Below, one piece after another: positions 50,138 through 62,040 of a DNA stretch of 64,000 nucleotides. This DNA is from Nautilus pompilius (lineage: Eukaryota > Mollusca > Cephalopoda > Nautilida > Nautilidae), in assembly GCA_018389105.1 (NCBI GenBank), contig JACATO010000095.1, positions 238,501-302,500 of the forward strand, given 5' to 3'. Position numbers and translations under genes: made by a program. How positions within the stretch are numbered: position 1 is the first letter of the stretch; each line of letters starts with the position of its first letter. A model generated the notes under the pieces. It was not told the origin of the DNA and did not search any database. It saw only the letters and a program-made list of their open reading frames with translations.

Positions 50138-53100
50138 TCATTTGTCCATCTTTGGTGTAATGTGGTACAAACATTCGAAGATCTGAGATACACCTTTGCT
50201 TCTAAATCGATCAGTGGTTATCTCAATTGATTCCACTTTTTCTACATGACAGCTGTTTCCTGAAAGATGAAGAGTACAAGTGTTTAGTTTGTAAGCACAT
50301 GTCAAATGTTCTGTTTATTTCTTTATCATGAGACACACTCTCTAAGCAGAGATCAGAATAAACAAACAAGTAAATCCAATAAAATAACAAAAATATTTAA
50401 AATCTAATGTGTACACCATCAAATTACTTAATAAAAGGGTGATGGGATAGTGTGGTGATCAGCTTATAGCACTGTTGAGGTCTACGACCTGAGTTCACTT
50501 CCAATAAAAGCAGCTTTGTTTGATGAACCTAACGGATTTCCCTGCCAGAGCAGGAAGTGCTTGGTACAAGGTTTCCAAGCAAATGAATGTGGTACTACAC
50601 GCCCATCACCAGGGTTGTTTCCCTTGTTGTCATCTGTGCATGCCAACCTCATAATAAAAATGCAAATACTCCACTGTCAGCTATAAAAATAAAGTATTTT
50701 AGCAAAGCAATACTTACAGCTCCCTTATTTTTTTTTCCATTTTAAACAATTAAACTTGCATTGTTGAAATAAATTTTTTTTAAATAATAATGAAACAAGA
50801 TTTTTGTTAAAATATTTGCTGATAAATTTTTCAAAAAGTGTTTATCTTAAAAGTGAGATTGTTGTTTAAAACCAATACAATATTCACCTGGGTGTTCACA
50901 AAAAATTAAAGGGTATAAAATGAAACCCTAACAAAAGGAATACATCTAAAACTGAAGAAAAAAAGGGGGTCAAATATTTTACTGCCATAATTGTTTCCTA
51001 CATCTCGTTTTATTTACATTTTCTGTTTTATTTCTTACCTTTGTACATGACCAACCATTTGGCAGGTGAAAATCAGAGATTTTTGTATTTTTTAAATTTT
51101 TTTTAAAAATTTTTGCTTGTTTTTACCTTCTATTATTTTTTAATGACTGCAAATGATGAAATATTGCTTTTTCTCAGAATACAATAGAAATTCACAACTG
51201 CATTTAATTTAAGATAACAAAATATCAGCTATACAATACATTAGTTTTTAAGTTAGAAGAGTCATGAACATGCTAGAGGAATTAATGCATTTTTTTTTTT
51301 AAAAACTAGAAAATTAAAACAGATCTTTAATTGAATAATGATCACCCATAAAGCCAATTGTAGAAAAGAAATTTAAGAAATTGTCATCCATTTCTCTAAC
51401 TAACAATGAGTGATAACTACTTTCAAAAATAAAGACTAAAACTTTCCAGATAAATGTGAATGAGAGATTTAAATGCAGAATGCAAAAAATACCCCAGCAA
51501 TTCTGACTTTTCTATTTGCTAAATATCAAGCAGTTCTGACAATTGTCAAACTGGCAAGGAAAAATACAGCTGAGAGGAGAGTTAAAGCTTGTTTATCAAA
51601 TAATTTTCATAATAAGAACCCTGTAGTAAATCTATTGTGTGAACTATAACAGCAACCAAATCATAGTGGTTGATCCATGATACCAAAAATTACCATAGCA
51701 CTATCACAGAGTCAAAATTGCATTATGAGATCATCCACTATGGTTCAAATGTGCACTGCTCTGGTTTAGTTTTGGTTCAAGAAAAAATTAATTCTGAACC
51801 TGTTCCCATACACAATCCAATCTGTCACCATAATCCCATTTTTCCATTGTTAAGCTGTATGTCAACAAACAAAATAATCAATCAGTATTATGCTGAGCAA
51901 TGCAAATTTTTATACTACAGCATAAATCACCAACTTTTAACCAATTAAGGATACAAAATCACTCAGCTTTTGAAAATACTGTAGCAACAGATCATCATGG
52001 CAATTCCAGGATCTCCTGTCATGTGGTAGCACAAACATGAGACTAGAAAAATCATTCAACTGTAACTTGTGTTGATGATAGAAAAAAGGCCAGTGTGACT
52101 TTAGTCAGTTTGTACAGTTCAGGTTGAGTGGTTCTCTGCTGATGCCAGTATTTCAAAAAGTGGTCATTTCTGCTTAGTCGAGGCTTGTGGGTAAAAAGAT
52201 TTAGAACTGCACCAGTGTTATTCATGACACAAATTCAGACAAGATGATTCTCTTATTTTACTTGATTCTCTGCCCTGCAGAAAAAGTTAAAGGTTTTCAT
52301 CTTTCTCATTAGTGTTCATTACTCTTCCTACCTAGTTTGCTTGCAGCTATTGGTCTGGTCCGGCAGACAACTTTTCAATGCTGGTGTGTAGCTTGGTAAG
52401 ACAAACTTAGCTTTGTCTGTTTTTCTTCCTCGAATAACAGCAGCTGGTACCTTGGATTAAGAAAGATTGCAGAAGAAAAGGGTTATTTTCAAGGAGAATT
52501 TCCCCCTTCTTTTCATTGAGTTCAGCAGATTCTCCTAGGTTTGAAGGTAACATTTCAGCCATGTACCATAATCAATTGACATCGGCAATATGAAGCTGAG
52601 AATTTGATACTGCCATATTCTGACAGAATTTCTTCAACTAGAGCAAGAACTCAAGTATATCAAAAGTTGAGTGTTATTTCATGGGGCAGTCTAAGATAGA
52701 TCTCTTAAGTTTCAGTTTCTAATGAATAACCATAGATATCTGAGTTCTGTTTTTTGCAGACAAAATGAACTTTACCAACTGTATGAGGAATACTTTGATC
52801 TTCAAGTGTTTCATCAACTGCTAGCTAAAGAGTGTGAGTTGAGCAGCAGACACTTGTCACTGCAACTACCAGTATTAAATTCAGTCGGTGTTGCTTGTTC
52901 CAGTCTATGTATCTCACCTGAATCTGTTTCTTTGTGACCGTACCTCTTTTCTTTGTCAACATCAAGTATTTCTTCTCCAGTATCCATGTTTCCTCACTTT
53001 CCTTTTCATCATCATCATCATTCATGTTGGCACCATTATCTGTTGTTATGCTGCATATTTTCTGCACACTGGTATCATACTCTCAAAGTACTTCATGATG

Positions 53101-56100
53101 CATGTCTTTCTATCATTTTTTTCGTAGCTTTTGTACACACTGCAATCTCACCATCTTTTGCAAACCAGACATTAATACCCAAAACAGAGCAAACCAAATG
53201 TACTGCACAGACAATCTTTCACTTCTTTGATGGACTGGTGAGTGTCCTTGGCAGCACTTGACACTCTTTTTAATATTATAAGCAGTAACACAAACATTAC
53301 AATAAAGATACAAGAATTGGATTAATTATCTAAGCAATTATACACACATAAGTCAAAATCAGTCACATTTTTAACCAGTTTGGCACTACTGTTTTTTTTT
53401 TTTCCACTCCAGTTAACAATTCTGGTTTGGTTTGCCTCTATGCTCCTAACATGATAAATATTATATCAGTTAGTGTAGAATTCTGTAAGTATATCACTCA
53501 AAAAAATTTTTTTTCCAACCCTTCAGGGAATATCACATTTAACTTTTTAGGCATAAATTATTAGAGGATAAATGTATTCTTTTTACAAGGGAAAACATGT
53601 ATACTGAACAACAACTCACCATATAGAGCAGAGACTGTCTCTTCGTTCACACAATGAGGTATCCCTAAAGACAAAAAGGCATTTTAAAAAAGATAAACTG
53701 ATTTAGCATGACACACACAAATAAATTTGCTATCCATACATTTATTCTGGTATATTTTTGTGTTTAAATCCAACATTCATGTATATAGAGAAATACTTCT
53801 GTTCAAAAAATTTTAGAATATAAAATAATGATTTAGCTGTTACTATCAAATTTCTTAGAAAGTCGTAACTGTAGAATAAGTAACTTATTTTACTGACCAA
53901 CAGCCTCAAATGATTTCATATAATCCATGCATCTATGAATATTTAACTTAGTTTTTTTTAAATTCCCACACATTTACCATACTTAAAATCTCACTTCTGT
54001 ATTTAGCCTAATATATCATATAAATCCCTAAAGAAATAAGAATGTCAAGATATGCACATAGCCAATAAAAATAGATGAGAGAGTCATGGTGTCATTGTGT
54101 CCCCTGTAGACCCTCTAAATGATGTTGCTTTACAAAGATGCTAGTTTATGTTGCCTACATGAGAAAACACTTGATGGGCAGACTGTAGGTTCTTGCCAAT
54201 TCACTGGCCTTAGACACACTGCTGATGCATCAGTCAGTCAAATGGTTAGACTGATGTGCTCACTCTATTTCAGGACTTCACTCGTAGATTATCTAATTAA
54301 TCATCAAAAAAATCTGACAACCAATGCACACAGCTGATAAATGCACTCAGTGGCAACTGTCCTCTAGATGACCAAGCGCACACAACTGCTTAACCGCTCT
54401 CTCTCTCTCTCTGTGGCTTGGTCAAAAGCTGGAGTCATCTGGTGACCAGCTATGTCACTTTTGTGGTTATATTCACTAACTAAACATTTGAGAAGAGTTT
54501 TGGGTATATTTATTTGCAATACAATGATAGGTTGGATCATTACACACAAACAAATAAATAAAGAAAGACGTGTGCTTTCTTTAAGATAAAAAAAAGAAAC
54601 AAAAGATATATCAAACTAAAAATTGTTGTAAGCTGGTGACTGCAAAATTAGCCAAACTTAAATAAAATTCTGTGAAGAGTTGTGAAACACATTCTACAGT
54701 TAGATTCAACATCTTACCCGTATATGACGAGTCATAATCAACAGAAGACAACAGGTACTGGCAATCTGCAGACATCATACCTTTCATGATGCTGACATAT
54801 CTACAGCAAACAGTGCAAAAAAGAAAATATTAAAATAAAGCAATATCCTAGTCAAGCATAAGTTCATGTAGATACAGCTAAAATAAGTGAACATTTCTCA
54901 TGTGTAAGCAATTTGATTAGAAAAGTTCAAAGCTTCCTGAAATCTCCTTAATTTCTTCTAAATTTAAAAGTTTGAAACTTTTTCATGGTGCAATCATGTA
55001 ATGGAAAATCATCTGGCATGTGCACATCTTCCAGCACTATGGAGTCCAAGATTTATGCTATACAGAAAGCCCATTAAAAATGCCCATTTAGTGTGCACAC
55101 CTACATATTAAATATCCACATTTAGTTCTGGTTTTGATGAAAATTATATATTGCAAGGTTTCTCTAGTTGTTACTAAAACATATAGATTAATTTTGTTTA
55201 CCTTTCCCTGTCAAAGACATTGATAGCAACCAGTCCTCCACGATCCCACATTGCTCCAAACTGTCCTTCTACTTCTCTGTAAAAACAACCATATTGTACA
55301 TCACCCAGCTTTCAAACAATTACAGTAGATATTCTTTCTTAGGTACCATAAACTATCTGATAAACTCACAGACAGGGTAACAAGTCACTCAAGTGATAAG
55401 ACTTTTTGCTCCAGCTGGCAAAGCAAGAAGATTCTTTAATGCAATCTAAGATACAGCATCAGTAAGAGACCTCAGTCAGTGATCTCCACATAATCTTGTA
55501 ATGATGTACTGTTGGTAGTAATAATAACATGGTCTGTTTATATGTTAACATGAAAAACTCTGATGCTCTAGTGACCATGAATTTTGTTTAAACTCTGGCA
55601 CAAGCCAAGCATTAATTTAAATGAACTACATATTATTTTGTATAATGAGACAGTACTTACTTACTAAAATTGAACATATCACAGCAATACAGATGTATGC
55701 GTCCATCTAGGGTCTACAAAGTAAACAAAAGAATAATGTGAAGTAACTTAATAATGTTGTTAAAGACCAGAACAAAACAACAAAAATGCAATCTCTCCAG
55801 CAGCTGCATCCAGTTCCATTCCTTCAAAGTTTCCAAACAAGGCCACAGATGCTAAACAGATATATACACATAACAAATTTATTAATAACAGAAATTGTTT
55901 TGATTTAAATTCATAATTTTTTTGTTTTCACAACAAAGACATTTGTTGAAAAAACTAATCCATATATTTCTTTAATTCTATTTTGTCTTCCGAAGCCTTT
56001 TTACAAAGTTATAACTCTAGCAGCAACAGTAACAAAAAAACTACTTTCTTAGATTTCCATTTACCTTATACACACATCCAGGAAGAGAATCTATTTTCTC

Positions 56101-57745
56101 CACAGAGAACTCCAGGCTGTTGTCTGCCATGAATTCCTGTAGAGCCATCTCTACACAATCCACACCAACCACCTTGTGACCCTTGTCGGCAAGCCTACAT
56201 ATAAAAAAAAACAAAAACCACCACTAATCCCTAATTTTCTGAAAGACTAATGACACAGGCTTTGAAGATCCCCCCCCACCGTTTCATTTTTTAAAAACTT
56301 TTCTTAGAAATAACTCAATGGCTTTTTTTTAGGTCTTCTTGCAAAATTCCTGAGTAAATCAGAAAAATATTTTAAAATATGTATGGTATCAGTACAATTT
56401 CATCTTAACAGATGTTGCCTTGCCATAATAAGTTTCTAACCTGTTGTTAATACAATATGTTAGTTTGTTGTGGAAATCAATGAACAAAGACAAGAAACAG
56501 AGAAAAATTCTTTTAGTTCTTGGACAAACCATTTTTTTTTGTTTGCAGAAAGAAGAGCCTCTACTATGTTTGGCATTAATTAAACATCATGATCTGGTCC
56601 AGGCTTCCCTTAATTATTGTAAATTTTGATCCAGTATGTTTGTAGTTAGAAAATTATTTAAAGTTCATAAGGGGTTTAAGAGTCTAGACCTTAAATTTCT
56701 CTCCATGGATAGTGGGATAATAGATTAAGTCGCTAAGCCATGCCTTATACCCTTCCATTTCCCTTTCTCTAATTTTGTAGAGTACAGATGTGACTCAACC
56801 CTGTTTGTATATGTAGAATTAAGCAGGATTATGTTTCACAGTTCACAAACAAGCTGAGCCCAACAACTCACCATTTCATTTCCACTGTCTTGCCACACAA
56901 AGGAAAAAAAATTTTCACATTTTCCCGACCAGCTAAAAGTTTGTCAAGATATTTTTCTAAAAACCTTTAAAAAATAAAACAAAAAAGCAAATACAAATAT
57001 GATAAGTTAGCAAGGAAAATGAAATAAATTAAAAAAAAAAAACAATCAGTGACATTAAAGTAAAGCTTCTATTTTACTGAAGGGGAAAATGTTAACTACT
57101 TATGTTCTCATCCTATAAACGTTGTCCAGCAATAAAATTATTTCTTTTTAATTACATCACGAAAATAAAAACAATAAAACTGGATAATTAGCTTTGGTGA
57201 ACAGAAAGCTTAATGATTTACACAGCAGAGGAAAAACTGATACTTTTGTTTTAATTCATACCAGCCTCCAGGAGGTTTTTTAAAACATAAGGCAGTAATT
57301 ACCTACAGCATCTCTACAACTAGTTCTATACACATAACGGTGACCCCTGACTATGCCACCAGTGCACACTGTCACCAGCTATACTGGGGCTAACAGTAAA
57401 GATGTACTCAGTTTGGGAGAACTGCATCAAATACTAAATATCTTTTATTTTAAAGACAGGTATACAGTTGGCTGTCTCCAACAGTGTTCTTACAGACGTG
57501 CAATATGAATATGGTGGATATTTCATGTCAACAGGGGGTAGGTTCCTTTTCTCTGAGCTGGCGACAACAACATGCATAAAAGAAAACGCTGGCAGGTATT
57601 ACGGATGGTTGCAGCCTTTATGGAAGTGAATATCCCTGATATTCCACATCTTCTCCCAGTCTTCGCTCGTCATCACAGTCTTTTCCAGGTTTTCGTCCGC
57701 TGGAGCCTGCACAGCGGGGTCCTCCCGTGGCTCCGAGCTGTCCAT
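50138..57745 (-). CDS. TPMT: Thiopurine S-methyltransferase (TPMT)
   Basis: Complete gene of eight exons in transcript order: 57603-57745, 56872-56964, 56065-56194, 55661-55713, 55202-55276, 54718-54800, 53620-53664, 50138-50259. All have GT-AG borders and matching phases; they total 744 bp, 247 residues plus stop (human TPMT: 245). The enzyme transfers methyl from S-adenosylmethionine to sulfur of aromatic thiols in the cytosol. Family blocks seen: TSEDWEKMWN near residue 30, KIFFPLCGKTVEMKWLADKG at about 68-87, the SAM-binding strand VVGVDCVEMALQEF, LYCCDMFNF, and GAMWDRGGLVAIN containing the conserved WDRG loop. The C-terminus ends YHITPKMDK. The start ATG lies a few bases after a possible acceptor (TTTTAATTTTAG), so a 5' UTR intron is possible. 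A decayed hAT element occupies the last intron. SKIC3 follows on the same strand. Confidence 0.96.
50435..50690 (+). repeat. tRNA-derived SINE-like repeat
   Basis: Box-A-like GATAGTGTGGTGATCAGC (about 50446-50463) and box-B-like GACCTGAGTTCACTTCC (about 50486-50502) are followed by a body of about 190 bp. It lies in the last TPMT intron. Ends are approximate. Confidence 0.45.
51980..53290 (-). mobile_element. Decayed hAT-family (ZBED-like) transposase
   Basis: On the minus strand, hAT landmarks occur in the correct order through stops and frameshifts. MKYFESMIPVC followed by KICSITTDNGANM (about 53020-53100) is the DDE-region motif normally read as TDNGANM. A degraded LAVDETLEDQSIPHTV stretch follows near 52820. 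AIFLNPRYQLLLFEEEKQT is at about 52410-52480 (the usual LDPRYK-type motif). KPRLSRNDHFLKYWHQQ (about 52130-52190) marks the start of the C-terminal dimerisation domain. An acidic insert rich in Asp and Glu lies after the TDNGANM motif. No clear ends were found. It is nested in TPMT intron 7, same strand. Confidence 0.75.
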
Positions 57746-58215
57746 CTCGCGATGCTAAAATTAAAAAGGGTAAGAAGACCATTTCAGCTCAGGCCGCAGT
57801 CAGTCCCCCCCCCCTCCCCGGGTCGGAGCCGGGTGTAGCAAAGATGGTAAAAGGACAAACGTTTCCACTGTACAGTACCTAGGCCGGGGAAAACAAAAAG
57901 TAGGCAGTTTGTACAGTGCTTGCTCAGGTTTCCTCTCCTCTCTCAGCTCTATCTATCACCACCTTTTCTGCGGAACTTCGCTACTTATCCCCCTTGAAAT
58001 TCTCTAGTAAAAAGAAATCACAAAGCGCCTTTGTTCATACTTCCGCGTCGGTGCCCAGTTGGAGGTGGGGAGTAGCTGTGGATGTCGGTGTCTGACTGTC
58101 ACGACTGCAGCGGTGTGGTAGGAGACGGGAGGCTGCGCTTCGCTGATTTCCTGAGGTGAACGAATGCGCTGGGCGCCGACAGCCGGCGTAGAAAGATAGA
58201 GTGTGGTCCGACCAA
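57580..58215 (-). promoter_or_regulatory. TPMT: CpG-rich TPMT 5' region
   Basis: CpG-dense sequence covers TPMT exon 1 and about 470 bp upstream, up to the minisatellite. It includes a C-rich run near 57808-57820 followed by CCCCGGGTCGGAGCCGGG. It is the likely TPMT promoter. A plus-strand donor-like GGGTAAGAAG near 57768 could belong to a divergent transcript, but no exon was recognised. Confidence 0.55.
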
Positions 58216-58890
58216 GGAGCATCCTCTTCTCACAGCATGGACCGGCCGGGTTACCAGCCCGAAGAGGAGCTGTGGGTGATCACCAAGGAGCATCCTCTTC
58301 TCACAGCATGGACCGGCCGGGTTACCAGTCCGAAGAGGGCTGTGCGTGATCACCAAGGAGCATCCTCTTCTCACAGCATGGACCGGCCGGGTTACCAGTC
58401 CGAAGAGGAGCTGTGGGTGATCACCAAGGAGCATCCTCTTCTCACAGCATGGACCGGCCGGGTTACCAGTCCGAAGAGGGGCTGTGCGTGATCACCAAGG
58501 AGCATCCTCTTCTCACAGCATGGACCGGCCGGGTTACCAGCCCGAAGAGGAGCTGTGGGTGATCACCAAGGAGCATCCTCTTCTCACAGCATGGACCGGC
58601 CGGGTTACCAGTCCGAAGAGGAGCTGTGCGTGATCACCAAGGAGCATCCTCTTCTCACAGCATGGACCGGCCGGGTTACCAGTCCGAAGAGGGGCTGTGC
58701 GTGATCACCAAGGAGCATCATCTTCTCACAGCATGGACCGGCCGGGTTACCAGCCCGAAGAGGAGCTGTGCGTGATCACCAAGGAGCATCCTCTTCTCAC
58801 AGCATGGACCGGCCGGGTTACCAGCCCGAAGAGGAGCTGTGCGTGGTCACCAAGGAGTATCCTCTTCTCACAGCATGGACCGACCGAAGG
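58211..58890. repeat. 71-bp minisatellite, about 10 copies
   Basis: Tandem units with the anchor ATCCTCTTCTCACAGCATGG begin at 58221, 58292, 58362, 58433, 58504, 58575, 58646, 58717, 58788 and 58859. The period is 71 bp except one 70-bp unit. Units differ at a few shared sites (CAGCCCG or CAGTCCG, GTGGGTGATC or GTGCGTGATC), so copies can be ordered. Each unit carries GAAGAGGA and TCCTCTTC flanking GTGATCAC, a nested dyad. Open frames across it are artefacts: 71 is not a multiple of three and one plus frame has TGA in each full unit. Confidence 0.95.
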
Positions 58891-58899
58891 AACCATCGG

Positions 58900-59000
58900 C
58901 GCCCGTGAACCGACGTGGCTGCTGTAGTGCTGTCAACTCTGTTTGGCGGCGTCAGTGATGCTCACGAGACAGGAAATGCGTGTAAGGTATCCACTGAAGA
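58900..59000 (+). other. GC-rich tail of the island with a donor-like site
   Basis: Between the minisatellite and the transposon fragment lies a CpG-rich tail (CGGCGCCCGTGAACCGACGTGG). It ends in a plus-strand donor-like GCGT|GTAAGG near 58980. This could end a non-coding first exon transcribed rightward. There is no coding support. Confidence 0.25.
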
Positions 59001-59003
59001 TGC

Positions 59004-59650
59004 ATGGAGACAGACAATACAAACCAAACTTTAAAAAGAGATTCTGATGCTGGTGTGCAAGTCTCGTTGCCAGACCTCACGGTTGAGGACATGAAAAGTG
59101 ACCACCAAGTAAGAACCCATTTGAACAGTTGTTTGGTGAGTTGGTGGACGATGGTCATGGCCAGAGTAAGATAAATAAGAAACAACAAAGGTTGAAGACC
59201 CCATAAGTTGAGACCAGAAGATTAGTTTTTTGTTTTTGTATTAATGCATTTATGACCTAGTTTCCTATTATGTGATCTCTCTCAGAATTTCCACATTACT
59301 TCTGCAAACGTTGTAAAACTCTTTAATTTGTGATGCAAGAAATTGTACATGAAAATATGCCTTCATGTTTCAAAACACTATCCAAAAAGCCAAGTGATTT
59401 TTTACTGTAGAGAGATATAGACAACAAACTCCAGACCAATGTTGCATCGGTTAAAGAAAACTCAAAAAAACTCGGTAAAGTTACCGAACGCAACACTGCT
59501 CCAGATACCATCACTAACAAGAGCCTTCTCTATTCTCAGTATAGCTCCCACATGGAATTTGATAAGTTGTACAAGTCTGGAGATGCTGTGATGGCAGACA
59601 TGGGGTTTCTAATTAAAGATATTCTCACTTCCTCCCCCCCGCCCCCCGGG
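59004..59650 (+). mobile_element. DDE_4 (ISL2EU-like) transposase fragment, internally deleted
   Basis: An open frame from ATG 59004 reads METDNTNQTLKRDSDAGVQV then SLPDLTVEDMKSD, resembling the region between the THAP domain and the catalytic domain of ISL2EU transposases. After a gap, 59415-59650 reads NTAPDTITNKSLLYSQY, then HMEFDKLYKSGDAVMADMGF and LIKDIL. The first part is the SNYKSH-type motif and the second the GD.VMADRGF motif near the C-terminal catalytic site. In intact relatives these are dozens of residues apart, so an internal deletion has joined them. Acceptor-like (TTTACTGTAG) and donor-like (GGGGTAAG) sites bound the second block. Confidence 0.5.
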
Positions 59651-60440
59651 GTAAGAAAAGCCAACTAATTCTTATTAGCTCATGAGGTTGTGTTCATTAA
59701 AAAAAAAACTAGCTCCCACGTCTGATGTTTGTTGACTACAACTAGAAATGTTACAATTTTATAGCGGGACCCTTTTAAATTAGACACTAAATTGAATTTG
59801 TCTAATTTAAATTTATTTTATTCTGAATTATGAATCATTTTAACCATAATAATATATAATAAACATGAAATGATGTACCATTAATTTATGACTAATATCA
59901 TACACGCATATTATTACAAAATTTTTTCAATTTTCATTTTTAATATAAATCTTGATCTATAATTTTATAACTATGTAATGGTTTTTATTTTCATAGTTAT
60001 TTAATACTCTTGTGTATATTTTAATTTCTTTCCAAACATATTGTTGTCACATTTACCAAATTTATTTAATGTTAACTTTTGGTTTCCTCCAAATAGAAAT
60101 GGAGCCCTCCTTAACCCCTTATGTACTAATAATTTGCATATGATACTTTGTTGTGGTGTCCAGGGCCCTAACTGTAGACATTTTAATTGTTGATTTTTGT
60201 AATTTTTTTTTACTATACTATATAAATAATGAATAATGATGTTTTTTGGGGGTCACTTAGCATTAACTTTGTGGAGCTTTGTATGACTGCACCAATCACC
60301 TAGTTATGTCTATGAGGTTCGAATCAAATTAGGACATTCTTTCAAGGGCCCCTGAATTATTTGATATAATCTTCATTCTTCACTATCATAAGAGGGGGAA
60401 CCTCCCAAATAATAGTAATATATACATGTGAGGTGACACT
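59651..60440. other. AT-rich spacer
   Basis: AT-rich sequence with no recognisable exon, RNA or repeat. It may contain terminal parts of the elements on either side, but no inverted repeats were identified. Confidence 0.5.
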
Positions 60441-60444
60441 AAAT

Positions 60445-62040
60445 TCAATCAATTAAATGTCTGTTCTCATACATTCCAATAATTGTTCTGATGGATTGTC
60501 TATTTTTCTGGTGTTGCTTGCGTTGTGATGCAGGTGGATGACCAGCAATCATCTGGTTAATTGAAACATCGGTTAGGGCCTGTTCTCCTCTTAACATATC
60601 AAAAAATCTCCAAGTTGGGATGGTGAGCAGCAACGTTTGTTTGGTCTCCAATGTCAGTCCTCAACATGGTTGTTCATGCATGGCAAATCTTTCAGTTCTG
60701 TCATGCATGTTCCAAAGAGAGATTGGAAACCTTGGCTGTTGTCGATGGTGATGAAGACCACGACCACGTTCACAGCCTCTGAATGTGTCTTCAAAGTAGT
60801 CACAAATTACCATGGCCTCTTCTGGTAGCTCTCCCTTCCTGCAACATCTCAAAAGCATCAATGACTTCTTCAGGAACGAAGACAAGTGCTGGTAGCATGC
60901 AAACTGATAACGAAAAGCCATTATCTTCTATGTACAACCATTGTAGACCAGCTACCTGGACTTTGTGGTACACACACTGAGAGAGGTGATAGAAACATCC
61001 TTTCTTGGTTGCATCTGGAAAGACAGTGTATGTAGCATTGAAAGCGGCAGATTCAATGTCAGTCATTATTGAACAGTTGTTACAGAACACTGGTGTATGT
61101 GGCTTCTTTCTTGTTGGGGAGTAATGCATAAACACACTGGATTATGTAGTGTTCATTCAAGGTATGGATGGTGTATAACTAATAAAAAAGCTCATGGACA
61201 ATCTTAAAGTACCATCTGCAAGCCAATCTTCAGAGTTTTGGAGCAGAGTCAAGGAGGCATCAGATGCAAATAATAGAGCAGTGATTTGTGGTATTGCTGT
61301 CATATTGAAGAAAGCAATCACCTCAGAGTAATCTGTGAAAATGAAAATTTATATTTCTTTGTCATTGCTATTATTGTTATTGTATTTCCAGCAATGTGTG
61401 ATACATAAACTAGTTAATCCAATAGGCTAGCAGGAAAGAAAGCAAGTGTTAATCAACTTCTGGAGTTATTATCTAACTTAGTTCTGACCTGGGTAACTTA
61501 CATATACAGGCAACAACTAATATATTTACTTAAATACTATCATAAGTTTGGGTTCAAATAATTAATGTTATGATATTAATAGAATAGTAAAATAAAATTG
61601 TTACCTCGTACTGTTTAGTTATGATTAGTTCAGTAAGGTTGGTTGGAATAGGATGAAAGGTCCCAGAAGCTTGTCTTTGCTTACGAATGGTATGGCAGAT
61701 TGACCAGATAGTTGGAAGTTGTACAGAGGCAGCTTCAGATGTAGATGATACAGATTGTGAAATGATCTGCTGTCCTGTTTCCTCGCCTTTCACTTTGCAC
61801 TTTATAGCATCACAAACATGCAACATTTCTGATCTTGGTGCATCTGGAGCAGAGCATGAGTATGCTGATGAAGTCTGCCAACAACTTGACCATCATGAAC
61901 CTTCACCTTAGCCTTGCACATTCCCTGCGTTTGCTGTTCACATTCATATGATATCACACCATTTTACAAGGATCTTCTGCACAGTATAAATATATCCATC
62001 AAGAACTAGCTTATTTCCTCCATGAACAGATTCAACGTAA
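60445..62040 (-). mobile_element. FLYWCH/MULE-type transposase, decayed
   Basis: Read leftward from about 62040. A FLYWCH zinc-finger-like start (GGNKLVLDGYIYTVQKI, then ECEQQTQGMCKAKV and HDGQVVGRLHQHTH) comes first. Next is a helical linker (ISQSVSSTSEAASVQLPTIW, then ICHTIRKQRQASG). The MULE catalytic region follows: LADGTLRL near 61220 (first Asp), MTDIESAAFNATYTVFPDA near 61050 (second Asp), then KGCFYHLSQCVYHKVQ and MLPALVFVPEEVIDAFE. The end reads TIPTWRFFDMLRGEQALTDV and MIAGHPPAS, stopping at 60445 (ENRHLID). Frameshifts occur in the finger, around 61845 and in the middle. The EGWH-type block with the third acidic residue is not recognisable near 60650-60680. Not functional. Confidence 0.85.

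Noticed and set aside
52888-53261. Hydrophobic plus-strand open frames inside the TPMT intron
   Set aside because: They are the reverse-strand shadow of the decayed hAT transposase, whose motifs read on the minus strand.
6132-57745. Functional gene cluster of SKIC3 and TPMT
   Set aside because: They are only same-strand neighbours with separate CpG-rich 5' regions and unrelated roles; no shared regulation is visible.
58099-58927. Long open frames on both strands across the minisatellite (for example repeated MDRPGYQPEEEL)
   Set aside because: They are produced by the repeat itself. The 71-bp period shifts frame each unit, there are stops in one plus frame, and no domain or splice structure supports a protein.
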